From Eubacterium sp. CAG:786 (GTDB lineage Bacteria > Bacillota > Clostridia > Oscillospirales > Ruminococcaceae): DNA of 14,169 bases. The number at the start of each line of letters is the position of its first letter. Within the stretch, counting starts at the first letter, position 1. The stretch is taken from contig HF989402.1 in the NCBI GenBank assembly GCA_000432175.1, positions 1 to 14,169 on the forward strand, in the 5' to 3' direction. This document shows positions 1-6,712 of this stretch, in pieces. The position numbers and the translations under genes are program-made. Under the pieces are notes generated by a model. That model was given only the letters and a program-made list of their open reading frames with translations, did not search any database and was not told where the DNA came from.

Positions 1-426
1 CTGCACGAAATGCAGGCGGCTGACATGCAGCTTGCCTACCGCAGCAGCGTTTTTTCCCACGGGGAGCATGTGATAACCTCTGTCACGATGGAACTCCACC
101 CCGGTGAGAAATCCGAAATAACCGCGCGCATGGACGAACTCATGCAGCGGCGCCGCGACAAGCAGCCGCTGAATTACCCCAGCTGCGGGAGCACATTCAA
201 GCGCCCGGAGGGGTACTTTGCAGCCGCGCTCATTGAGGAATGCGGGCTGAAGGGCTACGCCGTCGGGGGCGCGCAGGTCAGCGAGAAGCACAGCGGTTTC
301 GTAATAAACCGCGACAGCGCCACATTCGAGGACGTAATGTCGGTGGTGAACGAGGTACGCAGGGTAGTCCTGGAGAAAAAGGGCGTGGAGCTGGAATGCG
401 AGATGCTCATTCTCGGGGAGCACTAA
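1..426 (+). CDS. murB: UDP-N-acetylenolpyruvoylglucosamine reductase (MurB), 5' end cut off
   Basis: This is the C-terminal 141 residues of MurB; the frame is open from the first base, so the gene begins outside the window. MurB is the cytoplasmic flavoenzyme that reduces UDP-GlcNAc-enolpyruvate to UDP-MurNAc with NADPH, an early step of peptidoglycan synthesis. The visible part covers the end of the FAD domain (YRSSVF near residue 11) and the substrate-binding C-terminal domain. It has PSCGSTFKRP, whose serine after CG matches the proton-donor serine of the family. It also has the GLKGYAVGGAQVSEKHSGF block and a final ELECEMLILG segment carrying the conserved glutamate. The short-loop form fits type II MurB of Firmicutes. 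The stop overlaps the ribosome binding site of rapZ 12 nt downstream, so the two are almost surely cotranscribed. Confidence 0.95.
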   Translation: MHEMQAADMQLAYRSSVFSHGEHVITSVTMELHPGEKSEITARMDELMQRRRDKQPLNYPSCGSTFKRPEGYFAAALIEECGLKGYAVGGAQVSEKHSGFVINRDSATFEDVMSVVNEVRRVVLEKKGVELECEMLILGEH

Positions 427-438
427 GGAGCACATATC

Positions 439-1296
439 ATGGAATTTGTAATCGTCACCGGGCTTTCCGGTTCTGGTAAATCTTCGGTAATGAAAGCGCT
501 GGAGGATATCGGGTATTTCTGCATAGACAACATGCCGCCGCAGCTTATCCCGGATTTTGCCTCGATGTGCAACGACAACGCCGAGATAAACAAGGTCGCG
601 ATAGTCACCGATATACGCGGCGGCGCGATGTTCTTCAAGCTGGAGGAATGCATAACGCGCCTGCACGTCCGCGGGATAGACGTCAAGGTGCTGTTTCTGG
701 AGGCTTCCCGCGAGGTGCTGATGAAGCGCTACAAGGAAACGCGCCGCAAGCACCCGCTGGACGAGGTTTCCGGCGGCGATATCGGCAAGGCGATCGACGC
801 GGAGGCCGAACTCCTCAGCAAGATACGCGAAAACGCCGACTACATAATCGACTCCACCAACCTCAGCACCGGTCAGCTGAAAGAGCAGATAGCCGGGCTG
901 TTCCTGGACAAGGCTTCCGACGGAATGATAGTCAGCTGCATGTCTTTCGGGTTCAAGTACGGTTCCCCGCTGGAAGCGGACCTGGTTTTCGACGTGCGCT
1001 GCCTGCCAAATCCGTTCTACATTCCCGAGCTGAAGCACAAGACCGGGCTTGACAAGGAAGTGCAGGATTACGTCATGAGCTTCCCGCAGTCGCAGGAATT
1101 ACGGGACAAGCTGTTCGACCTGATAACGTTCCTGATACCGCACTACGTCACCGAGGGAAAGAGCCGTCTGGTCATAGCCTACGGCTGCACCGGCGGAAAG
1201 CACCGCAGCGTGACATTCGCGGAACAGACCGCGGCTTACCTCAAAAAGCAGGGACTGCGGGTGCGCACGCTCCATCGCGACGCAGACAAGAAATAA
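439..1296 (+). CDS. rapZ: RapZ/YvcJ-family P-loop nucleotide-binding protein (RNase adapter)
   Basis: This is a 285-residue protein of normal family length. The N-terminal P-loop domain has a Walker A GLSGSGKS (residues 8-15) and a Walker B-like strand VKVLFLEAS (82-90). The C-terminal domain has FGFKYG (170-175), DVRCLPNP (185-192) and GCTGGKHRSV (249-258), which are hallmarks of the family. In E. coli RapZ guides RNase E to the GlmZ small RNA and so tunes amino-sugar supply. In Firmicutes the homologue YvcJ binds and hydrolyses nucleotides and its role is less clear. Sitting 12 nt behind murB fits a link with cell-wall precursors. The start ATG follows AAGGAG (426-431). The usual Firmicutes partners yvcK and whiA do not follow: a terminator does. 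Family assignment is firm; the exact role here is inferred. Confidence 0.95.
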   Translation: MEFVIVTGLSGSGKSSVMKALEDIGYFCIDNMPPQLIPDFASMCNDNAEINKVAIVTDIRGGAMFFKLEECITRLHVRGIDVKVLFLEASREVLMKRYKETRRKHPLDEVSGGDIGKAIDAEAELLSKIRENADYIIDSTNLSTGQLKEQIAGLFLDKASDGMIVSCMSFGFKYGSPLEADLVFDVRCLPNPFYIPELKHKTGLDKEVQDYVMSFPQSQELRDKLFDLITFLIPHYVTEGKSRLVIAYGCTGGKHRSVTFAEQTAAYLKKQGLRVRTLHRDADKK

Positions 1297-1329
1297 CTGA
1301 AATCCTGACTTTTTAACCGAACAAAAAAT

Positions 1330-1363
1330 CCCCGGGCTGATCTCTCAGTCCGGGGTGTTTTTC
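1330..1363. terminator. Bidirectional rho-independent terminator between rapZ and metY
   Basis: An 11-bp stem (1330-1340 with 1345-1355, including one G-T wobble) closes a 4-nt loop TCTC. A T-rich tail follows on the + strand and an A tract (1322-1328) precedes it, giving a T tract on the - strand. It lies between the convergent ends of rapZ and the metY-type gene and can serve both. Confidence 0.88.
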
Positions 1364-1370
1364 AGTATGA

Positions 1371-2654
1371 TCAGATCTTATCCAGCGCCTGTGCGATGTC
1401 GTCGATGAGATCCTGCGCGTCCTCAAGTCCGCAGGAATATCTGACAAGGTTCGGTGATACTCCGCATGCCTTGAGTTCCTCGTCGTTCAGCTGACGGTGA
1501 GTTGCGCTGGCAGGATGCAGGCAGCAGGTGCGCGCGTCCGCAACGTGGGTCTCGATGGCGCCGAGTCTGAGGTGCTTCATGAATTCCTCGGCAGCCTTTC
1601 TGCCGCCTTTCATGCCGAAGCTTACCACGCCGCAGGTGCCGTCGGGCATGTACTTCTGTGCAACGTCATAGTACTTGTCGCCGGGCAGCCCGGGGTAATT
1701 CACGAACTCTATCTTCTCGTGCTGGCTCAGGAACTTTGCAACCGCAAGCCCGTTCTCGCAGTGGCGCTTAATGCGTACATGCAGGCTCTCAAGTCCCAGG
1801 TTGAGAATGAACGCGTTCATCGGCGCCTGAATGGAACCGAGATCCCTCATCATCTGCGCGGTCGCCTTTGTGATGAATGCGCCGCCCATGCCGAACTTCT
1901 CGGCATATGTTATGCCGTGGTAGCTCTCGTCCGGGGTGCACAGTCCGGGGAACTTGTCTGCATTCTCCATCCAGTCGAAATGGCCGCTGTCAACGATGCA
2001 GCCGCCCACAGCAGCGCCGTGACCGTCCATGTACTTGGTCGTGGAATGAGTTACGATATCAGCGCCCCACTCAAACGGACGGCAGTTGACAGGCGTTGCA
2101 AACGTATTATCAACGATAAGGGGAACTCCGTGCTCGTGCGCGGCCTTCGCGAACTTCTCAATGTCGAGAACAGTCAGCGCGGGGTTGGCGATAGTCTCAC
2201 CGAAAACAGCCTTTGTGTTTGGCTTGAATGCCGCGTTGAGTTCCTCGGGGGTGCAGTCGGGGCTGACGAATGTGAAATCAACACCCATCTTGCGCATAGT
2301 CACGTTGAACAGGTTGAAAGTACCACCGTAAATGGAACTTGAAGCCACCACGTGATCCCCGCAGCTGGCGATGTTGAACACCGCAAAGAAGTTCGCAGCC
2401 TGCCCGGAAGAAGTCAGCATTGCCGCAGAGCCGCCCTCAAGTTCAGCGATCTTAGCTGCAACGGTGTCGTTGGTGGGGTTCTGCAGGCGTGTGTAGAAGT
2501 AACCGCTCGCCTCGAGGTCGAACAGCTTGCCCATATCCTCGCTGGTGGAATATTTGAATGTGGTGCTCTGGATTATCGGTACCTGTCTGGGTTCTCCGTT
2601 GCCGGGGGTGTAGCCGCCCTGCACGCATTTGGTGCCTAATTTCGTTTCGCTCAT
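1371..2654 (-). CDS. metY: O-acetylhomoserine sulfhydrylase (MetY-type), Cys/Met-metabolism PLP enzyme
   Basis: This is a 427-residue PLP fold-type I enzyme of the Cys/Met metabolism family. The likely reaction joins O-acetylhomoserine and sulfide to give homocysteine, in the cytoplasm. Visible motifs are YTRLQNPT (54-61), the cofactor-stacking SSGQAA (82-87), D182 in VDNTFATP, and HSTTKYMDGHG with the PLP lysine at K207. Length and the N-terminal KLGTKCVQGGYTPG fit MetY better than the shorter CGS or cystathionine lyases (about 380-400). Methionine gamma-lyase remains possible because the family is hard to split by eye. The start was set at 2654 because a perfect AGGAGG (2661-2666) lies 6 nt upstream; the longer open frame to 2792 would run through the promoter. 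It is a single-gene transcript ending at the shared terminator. Confidence 0.88.
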   Translation of the reverse strand: MSETKLGTKCVQGGYTPGNGEPRQVPIIQSTTFKYSTSEDMGKLFDLEASGYFYTRLQNPTNDTVAAKIAELEGGSAAMLTSSGQAANFFAVFNIASCGDHVVASSSIYGGTFNLFNVTMRKMGVDFTFVSPDCTPEELNAAFKPNTKAVFGETIANPALTVLDIEKFAKAAHEHGVPLIVDNTFATPVNCRPFEWGADIVTHSTTKYMDGHGAAVGGCIVDSGHFDWMENADKFPGLCTPDESYHGITYAEKFGMGGAFITKATAQMMRDLGSIQAPMNAFILNLGLESLHVRIKRHCENGLAVAKFLSQHEKIEFVNYPGLPGDKYYDVAQKYMPDGTCGVVSFGMKGGRKAAEEFMKHLRLGAIETHVADARTCCLHPASATHRQLNDEELKACGVSPNLVRYSCGLEDAQDLIDDIAQALDKI

Positions 2655-2748
2655 TTTGTTCCTCCTGATAACGTAAATGCCTGGCATTTTGATATTAATT
2701 ACTGGGTATTTATCCACAATAAAACGGGGCATACGCCCTACATATTTA

Positions 2749-2777
2749 ATTATACTACCTTTATGCGGGAATGTCAA
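2749..2777 (-). promoter_or_regulatory. Consensus sigma-A promoter of metY
   Basis: On the - strand, TTGACA (2772-2777) and TATAAT (2749-2754) both match consensus exactly, 17 bp apart. The predicted start is near 2742, giving a leader of about 88 nt. The leader holds a short GGGC-GTAT-GCCC hairpin but nothing resembling a SAM riboswitch or T-box. Confidence 0.9.
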
Positions 2778-2788
2778 GAGAAAACATC

Positions 2789-2809
2789 TCACGCCGTTTA
2801 TCTGCGTGA
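2789..2809. promoter_or_regulatory. Candidate operator palindrome between divergent promoters
   Basis: Perfect 6-bp arms TCACGC (2789-2794) and GCGTGA (2804-2809) flank a 9-bp spacer. The palindrome lies exactly 11 bp from each of the two outward-facing -35 boxes, for metY (2772-2777) and the radical SAM gene (2821-2826). The position is what one expects of a site from which one dimer could affect both promoters. The protein is unknown. Confidence 0.45.
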
Positions 2810-2820
2810 ATTACCCGGGG

Positions 2821-2849
2821 TTGACAAAAACGGGCTGTTGGTGTATAAT
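2821..2849 (+). promoter_or_regulatory. Consensus sigma-A promoter of the SPL-family radical SAM gene
   Basis: TTGACA (2821-2826) and TATAAT (2844-2849) are perfect consensus with a 17-bp spacer. The predicted start is near 2856, which rules out the in-frame ATG at 2848 and makes the one at 2857 unlikely (no leader). This supports the start chosen at 2887. Confidence 0.9.
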
Positions 2850-2886
2850 GTTCATAATGGTGATTTCGGTGAACGGCGGTGAGCAA

Positions 2887-3747
2887 ATGCACAAGGTACA
2901 GGCCAGGGGGATACTCTCAAACTCAAACGGCATGAATATTTACCGCGGCTGCACGCACGGGTGCGTCTACTGCGACTCCCGCAGCGAATGCTACCAGATG
3001 GCGCACGACTTTGAGGACGTCGAGGTAAAGGAAAATGCCACGCAGCTGCTTGAACAGGCGCTGCGCTCCCGCAGAAAGCGCTGTATGATAGGCACCGGCT
3101 CGATGTGCGACCCCTACCTGCACGCCGAAAAGGAACTGCAGCTGACCCGGCGCTGCCTTGAACTCATCTCGCGATACGAATTCGGCGTGAGCCTGCTGAC
3201 GAAATCCGACCTGGTGATGCGCGACATTGACCTGCTGGAGGAAATAAACCGCAAGACGAAAGCGGTAGTCCAGATGACGCTGACGACTTTCGACGACGAC
3301 CTCTGCCGCATCATCGAGCCGCATGTCTGCGCGACTTCACGCAGGTTCGAGGTGCTGTGCGAAATGCACGAGCGCGGAATTCCCACCGTGATATGGCTGT
3401 CGCCGCTGCTTCCGTTCATCAACGACACCGAGGAGAATATCCTCGGTATCCTGGACTATGCACACCGCGCCGGCTGCGTGGGCGTTATGGCTTTCGGAAT
3501 GGGGCTGACGCTCCGCGAGGGAAGCCGCGAGTACTTCTACAAGGCGCTGGACGAGCACTTCCCGGGGCTGAAAGAGCGCTACATGCAGCGGTTCGTGAAT
3601 TACTACGAGCTGCCCTCCCCCGACACGGCGCGGCTGCTGAAGCTGTTCCACCAGAAGTGCGCGGAATACGGCATGCTGCACGACCCCGGGAGCATTTTCG
3701 CATACCTGCGGGAATTCCCCGAATGCGAGCAACTGACATTATTCTGA
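2887..3747 (+). CDS. SPL-family radical SAM protein (COG1533-like)
   Basis: This is a 286-residue radical SAM protein. NIYRGCTHGCVYCDSRS carries the CX3CX2C cluster motif (C22, C26, C29) that binds the [4Fe-4S] centre and S-adenosylmethionine. IGTGSMCDPY (68-77), VVQMTLTTFDDD, WLSPLLPFINDTEEN and FGMGLTLREGSREYF are blocks I recognise from clostridial proteins annotated as spore photoproduct lyase-like. True spore photoproduct lyase is about 340 residues and repairs UV damage in spore DNA; this group is shorter and its substrate is not established, so I do not call it splB. The start at 2887 has a GGTGAG/GGCGG ribosome-binding region just upstream and lies downstream of the promoter start. 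The next gene begins 9 nt after its stop, so the two form a small operon. Confidence 0.86.
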   Translation: MHKVQARGILSNSNGMNIYRGCTHGCVYCDSRSECYQMAHDFEDVEVKENATQLLEQALRSRRKRCMIGTGSMCDPYLHAEKELQLTRRCLELISRYEFGVSLLTKSDLVMRDIDLLEEINRKTKAVVQMTLTTFDDDLCRIIEPHVCATSRRFEVLCEMHERGIPTVIWLSPLLPFINDTEENILGILDYAHRAGCVGVMAFGMGLTLREGSREYFYKALDEHFPGLKERYMQRFVNYYELPSPDTARLLKLFHQKCAEYGMLHDPGSIFAYLREFPECEQLTLF

Positions 3748-3756
3748 GGTGAAACC

Positions 3757-4209
3757 ATGATAAACAACTACATCAAAATGATAAGCGGAATGCTGAGAAT
3801 TCCCATGCCGACGGTGTTCTACAACGACAGCGCGCTGCAGCCCGGGCAGCAGGCGCATCTCACTCCCGACGGAAAGCAGCTTTATCTCCGCAGGCTGAAA
3901 AGCCCGTCCCTCGACCAGCTTTTCTCCGTCTGCTTTGAACTCCGGCGCGAATGGCAGCGCCGCACGGACAACGAGTTGTACTTCGGCAATTTCAGATCCG
4001 GCGCGGAAATAGGTCTGCGTGATTTCAGCATTCAGCCCTCCGTCGTGGACTGCAACGCATTCGCAGCCGTGATGATACGCGCATTCTTCGGCGTCGAGCC
4101 GCAGTTCGAGGGACTCCCCGGGGTGGCGCGCAGCCGTATCGACAACCGTATCGCCGAAATACGCAGGAACGAATTCCCGCAGCTGGCGAATATGAAGCTG
4201 CCACACTGA
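3757..4209 (+). CDS. Small protein resembling a zinc metallopeptidase with lost ligands
   Basis: This is a 150-residue protein I cannot name with certainty. The ribosome binding site AGGTGA (3747-3752) overlaps the stop of the radical SAM gene, so translation is probably coupled. No signal peptide or membrane segment is evident. Residues 54-68 (QLFSVCFELRREWQR) and 95-103 (SVVDCNAFA) recall small putative metallopeptidases that carry a HELRHxWQ helix and a DANAFA helix. Here both histidines of HExxH are replaced (F60, R64), while E61, W66 and the D-x-N-A-F-A part (D98) remain. If the match is right, this is a non-catalytic derivative with a binding role. The alternative is chance resemblance. 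The gene itself looks real: good start, dense frame, and a terminator right behind. Confidence 0.8.
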   Translation: MINNYIKMISGMLRIPMPTVFYNDSALQPGQQAHLTPDGKQLYLRRLKSPSLDQLFSVCFELRREWQRRTDNELYFGNFRSGAEIGLRDFSIQPSVVDCNAFAAVMIRAFFGVEPQFEGLPGVARSRIDNRIAEIRRNEFPQLANMKLPH

Positions 4210-4216
4210 AAATATA

Positions 4217-4248
4217 AAAAACCGGAACGCGTTAACGTTCCGGTTTTT
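4217..4248. terminator. Bidirectional terminator between the radical SAM operon and nadBC
   Basis: A 9-bp stem, ACCGGAACG (4221-4229) with CGTTCCGGT (4236-4244), encloses a 6-nt loop. Flanking A (4216-4220) and T (4244-4248) tracts give a U tail in either direction. The nadC stop codon begins 3 nt later on the other strand. Confidence 0.92.
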
Positions 4249-4250
4249 AC

Positions 4251-5090
4251 TTACTTCTTCCACTTCATCGAAATATCGAACGCCTTTACGCTGTGGGTGA
4301 GCGCGCCGAGCGAGATGATATCCACGCCGGTCTCTGCGACCTCGCGGATATTCTCCATGGTGACGTTTCCGCTGGCTTCAAGCTTCGCTCTGCCTGCAAC
4401 CAGCTTTACTGCCTGCGCCATCGTGGGGCAGTCCATGTTGTCGAGCATTATCACGTTCACACCGCAGTCAACTGCTTCCTGCACCTCGTCGAGGTTTCTG
4501 GTTTCGACCTCTATCTGGAGCATGTGCCCCGCTTTCTGACGGAGCGCGTTCACAGCCGGGGTAATGCCGCCGTATGCGTCGATGTGATTATCCTTGAGCA
4601 TTGCCGCGTCAGTCAGATTGTAACGGTGGTTTCTGCCGCCGCCGACCGTAACCGCGTACTTCTGCAGCGGGCGAAGTCCCGGCAGGGTCTTGCGGGTGTC
4701 TGCAATGCTTGCGTTGGTGCCCCTGACAAGCTCCACACACTTGTTGGTGTAGGTGGAAATCCCGCTCATGTGCTGGAGAATGTTCAGCGATGTTCTCTCA
4801 GCTTTCAGCATAAGACGGGTGCGTCCGGAGAATTCCGCGATGATATCGCCGTACTTCACCTTGTCGCCGTCCTTGAAATGGCACTCTGTCTTCATCTCGG
4901 GATCGAGTATCGTAAACACACGCAGCGCGACTTCAAGTCCGCACAGAACGCCGTCTGCCTTTGACATGAAATACGCGGAGGAAATGCTGTCCTCTGGGAT
5001 AAGCAGGTCAGCGGTGCTGTCGATGTAGTTGATGTCCTCGGTCAGCGCTGTCTTAATGATGTCGTCAACGTAAAACGGTAAAAGTATCAT
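4251..5090 (-). CDS. nadC: Quinolinate phosphoribosyltransferase (carboxylating)
   Basis: This is a 279-residue enzyme of normal length. NadC converts quinolinate and PRPP to nicotinate mononucleotide, CO2 and pyrophosphate, the step that feeds quinolinate into NAD synthesis. Visible motifs are ERTSLNILQHMSGIST (98-113), DTRKTLPGLR (131-140), K144 in QKYAV, GGGRNHR (150-156) and LKDNHI (165-170). These contribute the basic residues that hold quinolinate and PRPP. The tail EASGNVTMENI...GVDIISLGALTHS is the usual beta-barrel end. Its ATG overlaps the nadB stop as ATGA (5087-5090), so the two are translationally coupled. AAGGA on the - strand (5094-5098) serves as ribosome binding site. The terminator at 4217-4248 closes the operon. 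Confidence 0.97.
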   Translation of the reverse strand: MILLPFYVDDIIKTALTEDINYIDSTADLLIPEDSISSAYFMSKADGVLCGLEVALRVFTILDPEMKTECHFKDGDKVKYGDIIAEFSGRTRLMLKAERTSLNILQHMSGISTYTNKCVELVRGTNASIADTRKTLPGLRPLQKYAVTVGGGRNHRYNLTDAAMLKDNHIDAYGGITPAVNALRQKAGHMLQIEVETRNLDEVQEAVDCGVNVIMLDNMDCPTMAQAVKLVAGRAKLEASGNVTMENIREVAETGVDIISLGALTHSVKAFDISMKWKK

Positions 5091-6583
5091 TCGTCCTTGC
5101 CCTTTCTTTCAAGTACCTCGGAGAGGATTATGTATGCCACCGTCACCAGTGACTTTGTTTCAACGAAATCCGCGGTTATCTCATAGCCGCTGTTATAAAC
5201 CTGGTCTTTAAGTTCCTTTATGCGCGCAAGTCCCTTTTCGGCTTCTTCGTAATTCGGCTTGATGAAGTACGCTTTCTGCATGATGTGGCGTATCTCGGTG
5301 CGGATTCCGTGCGGAAGCGGCTTTCCCTCCGGGGAAGCCATCGGATACTCAACGTAAGCGCGGTCGTCCTCGCGGCGGTTCTTTGTGATGTCCTCCGCGA
5401 TAAGGCGCGAGAATACCAGAGCCTCCAGCAGAGAGTTGCTGGCAAGGCGGTTCTTTCCGTGGACGCCGGTGTGGGAACATTCGCCTGCGGCGTACAGCCC
5501 GGGGATATTTGTTGCGCCCTTTCCGTCAACGTTTATTCCACCCATGAGGTAATGCTGGCAGGGGTAAACCGGGAACGGCTCCTTTGTCATGTCGTAGCCC
5601 TTTTCCAGCACCTTGCTGTATATCATCGGGAAATGCCCCTTGACGAATTCGGGGTCCTTATAGGAAATATCCAGCCAGAACTCGTCGCTGCCGGTGAGAG
5701 CCTGTTCCTTCATCATGCATTCGGAAACCACGTCGCGGGGCGCGAGTTCCTTGCGCTCCGGCTCGTACTTCTGCATGAAGCGTTCCTTGTGGCAGTTCAG
5801 CAGATATGCGCCCTCGCCGCGCACAGCCTCGGAAACGAGGAAACACTCGCGGTTCTTGCGGTCTGCAAAAGCCGTCGGGTGGAACTGCACATAGCTGAGG
5901 TTCTTTATCTCCGCGCCAAGGTTGTATGCAAGCTGAATTCCGTCGCCGGTGGCGATAGCGGAATTGGTCGTGAAGTCGTAAACCCTGCCGATGCCGCCTG
6001 TCGCAAGGACTACAGCGTCCGCGCAGTAATACTGGTGCTCCTGCTTTCCGGGCTCGTCGTTGTGCGCAAGCACGTCAGCGAAGAACATGCCGTCCTTGCG
6101 CTCCAGCCGGCAGAGTACCGACCAGTTGACAACGGTGACGTTCCTGAGTTCCTGCACCTGCTTGATGAGGTTAGTCTCTATCTCGAAGCCCGTGGTGTCC
6201 TTGTGGTGGGCGATACGCCTGCGGGAATGCCCGCCCTCGCGGGTAAGCTCGATGCTTCCGTCCTGCTTGAGGTCGAACTCAACGCCGTACTTTTCTTTCA
6301 GGCGCATTACGTCGGTGGGACCCTGCTCGACGAGTATCTTCACGTTGTCGAGATTATTCTTGTAGTGACCTGCGATAAGGGTATCTTTGATGTGCAGATC
6401 GTAGCTGTCGTTTTCCTTGTCCATCACCGCAGCAACGCCGCCCTGCGCCAGCGCGGAATTACACAGCGTAAGCTCCCGCTTGGACAGCATGAGTATCTTC
6501 AGGTCCGGTGCGAGGTTAAGCGCGGTGTAGATGCCGGAAATACCGGTGCCTACGATTATCACGTCATATCTTTCGAATTTCAA
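5087..6583 (-). CDS. nadB: L-aspartate oxidase
   Basis: This is a 498-residue flavoprotein of the succinate dehydrogenase/fumarate reductase fold. It oxidises L-aspartate to iminoaspartate, the first step of de novo NAD synthesis. Motifs in order are the FAD-binding GTGISG (12-17), SALAQGG (43-49), EGGHSRRRIAH (116-126), QFHPTA (233-238), EAVRGEGA (252-259), APRDVV with catalytic-type R283, PCQHYLMGG (341-349) and GKNRLASNSLLEA (376-388). The start is a TTG (6581-6583): the FAD motif begins at residue 12, no ATG lies close by, and GAAAGG sits 9 nt upstream. The product iminoaspartate needs NadA (quinolinate synthase), which is not adjacent here. I could not find a convincing promoter, but the leader is structured (see separate entry). 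Confidence 0.97.
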   Translation of the reverse strand: MKFERYDVIIVGTGISGIYTALNLAPDLKILMLSKRELTLCNSALAQGGVAAVMDKENDSYDLHIKDTLIAGHYKNNLDNVKILVEQGPTDVMRLKEKYGVEFDLKQDGSIELTREGGHSRRRIAHHKDTTGFEIETNLIKQVQELRNVTVVNWSVLCRLERKDGMFFADVLAHNDEPGKQEHQYYCADAVVLATGGIGRVYDFTTNSAIATGDGIQLAYNLGAEIKNLSYVQFHPTAFADRKNRECFLVSEAVRGEGAYLLNCHKERFMQKYEPERKELAPRDVVSECMMKEQALTGSDEFWLDISYKDPEFVKGHFPMIYSKVLEKGYDMTKEPFPVYPCQHYLMGGINVDGKGATNIPGLYAAGECSHTGVHGKNRLASNSLLEALVFSRLIAEDITKNRREDDRAYVEYPMASPEGKPLPHGIRTEIRHIMQKAYFIKPNYEEAEKGLARIKELKDQVYNSGYEITADFVETKSLVTVAYIILSEVLERKGKDE

Positions 6584-6602
6584 AGCTATCAGCCTTTCTT
6601 TC

Positions 6603-6646
6603 GGACTTTCGTCCTTATTTGGTGTATATTGAACTGCCTTTCGGCA
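6603..6646 (-). promoter_or_regulatory. Two GAAA-tetraloop hairpins in the nadB leader
   Basis: Read on the - strand, the leader contains TGCC-GAAA-GGCA (6646-6635) and then GGAC-GAAA-GTCC (6614-6603). These are two 4-bp stems each capped by the same GNRA tetraloop, 20 nt apart. The second ends 4 nt before the GAAAGG ribosome binding site of nadB. This may be an RNA control element or an mRNA-stabilising structure; I do not recognise a known riboswitch in it. Confidence 0.4.
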
Positions 6647-6664
6647 TTATTCATCAGAATTTGC

Positions 6665-6693
6665 TTGACATATCGAATTTTTGCTGATATAAT
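6665..6693 (+). promoter_or_regulatory. Extended -10 consensus sigma-A promoter of hflX
   Basis: TTGACA (6665-6670) and TATAAT (6688-6693) are perfect and 17 bp apart, with TG one base upstream of the -10 (6685-6686), making a TGnTATAAT extended element. The predicted start near 6700 gives a leader of about 86 nt before the hflX ATG. Confidence 0.9.
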
Positions 6694-6712
6694 TACGATA
6701 TGTGTGTAATTA
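6669..6712. promoter_or_regulatory. Interleaved inverted repeats over the hflX promoter
   Basis: TAATTAC (6690-6696) and GTAATTA (6706-6712) are a perfect 7-bp inverted repeat with a 9-bp spacer that covers the end of the -10 box and the predicted start site. CATATCG (6669-6675) and CGATATG (6696-6702) form a second 7-bp inverted repeat spanning the spacer and -10. Both could be repressor sites. The region is AT-rich, so chance is not excluded. Confidence 0.4.

Noticed and set aside
1497..2342. Open frame on the + strand opposite the metY-type gene
   Set aside because: It mirrors a well-conserved PLP enzyme and shows no motif or start signal of its own.
2655..2745. SAM riboswitch or T-box in front of the metY-type gene
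   Set aside because: The leader is only about 88 nt and lacks the conserved cores of either element.
2655..2792. 46-residue N-terminal extension of the metY-type protein
   Set aside because: It would be read from DNA containing the promoter, and the internal ATG at 2654 has a perfect AGGAGG.
2677..2886. 70-residue N-terminal extension of the radical SAM protein
   Set aside because: It runs through both divergent promoters; the predicted transcript starts near 2856.
5285..6709. Long open frame on the + strand opposite nadB
   Set aside because: nadB is unambiguous with full FAD and active-site motifs; the opposite frame has no ribosome binding site or recognisable domain and is an effect of codon composition.
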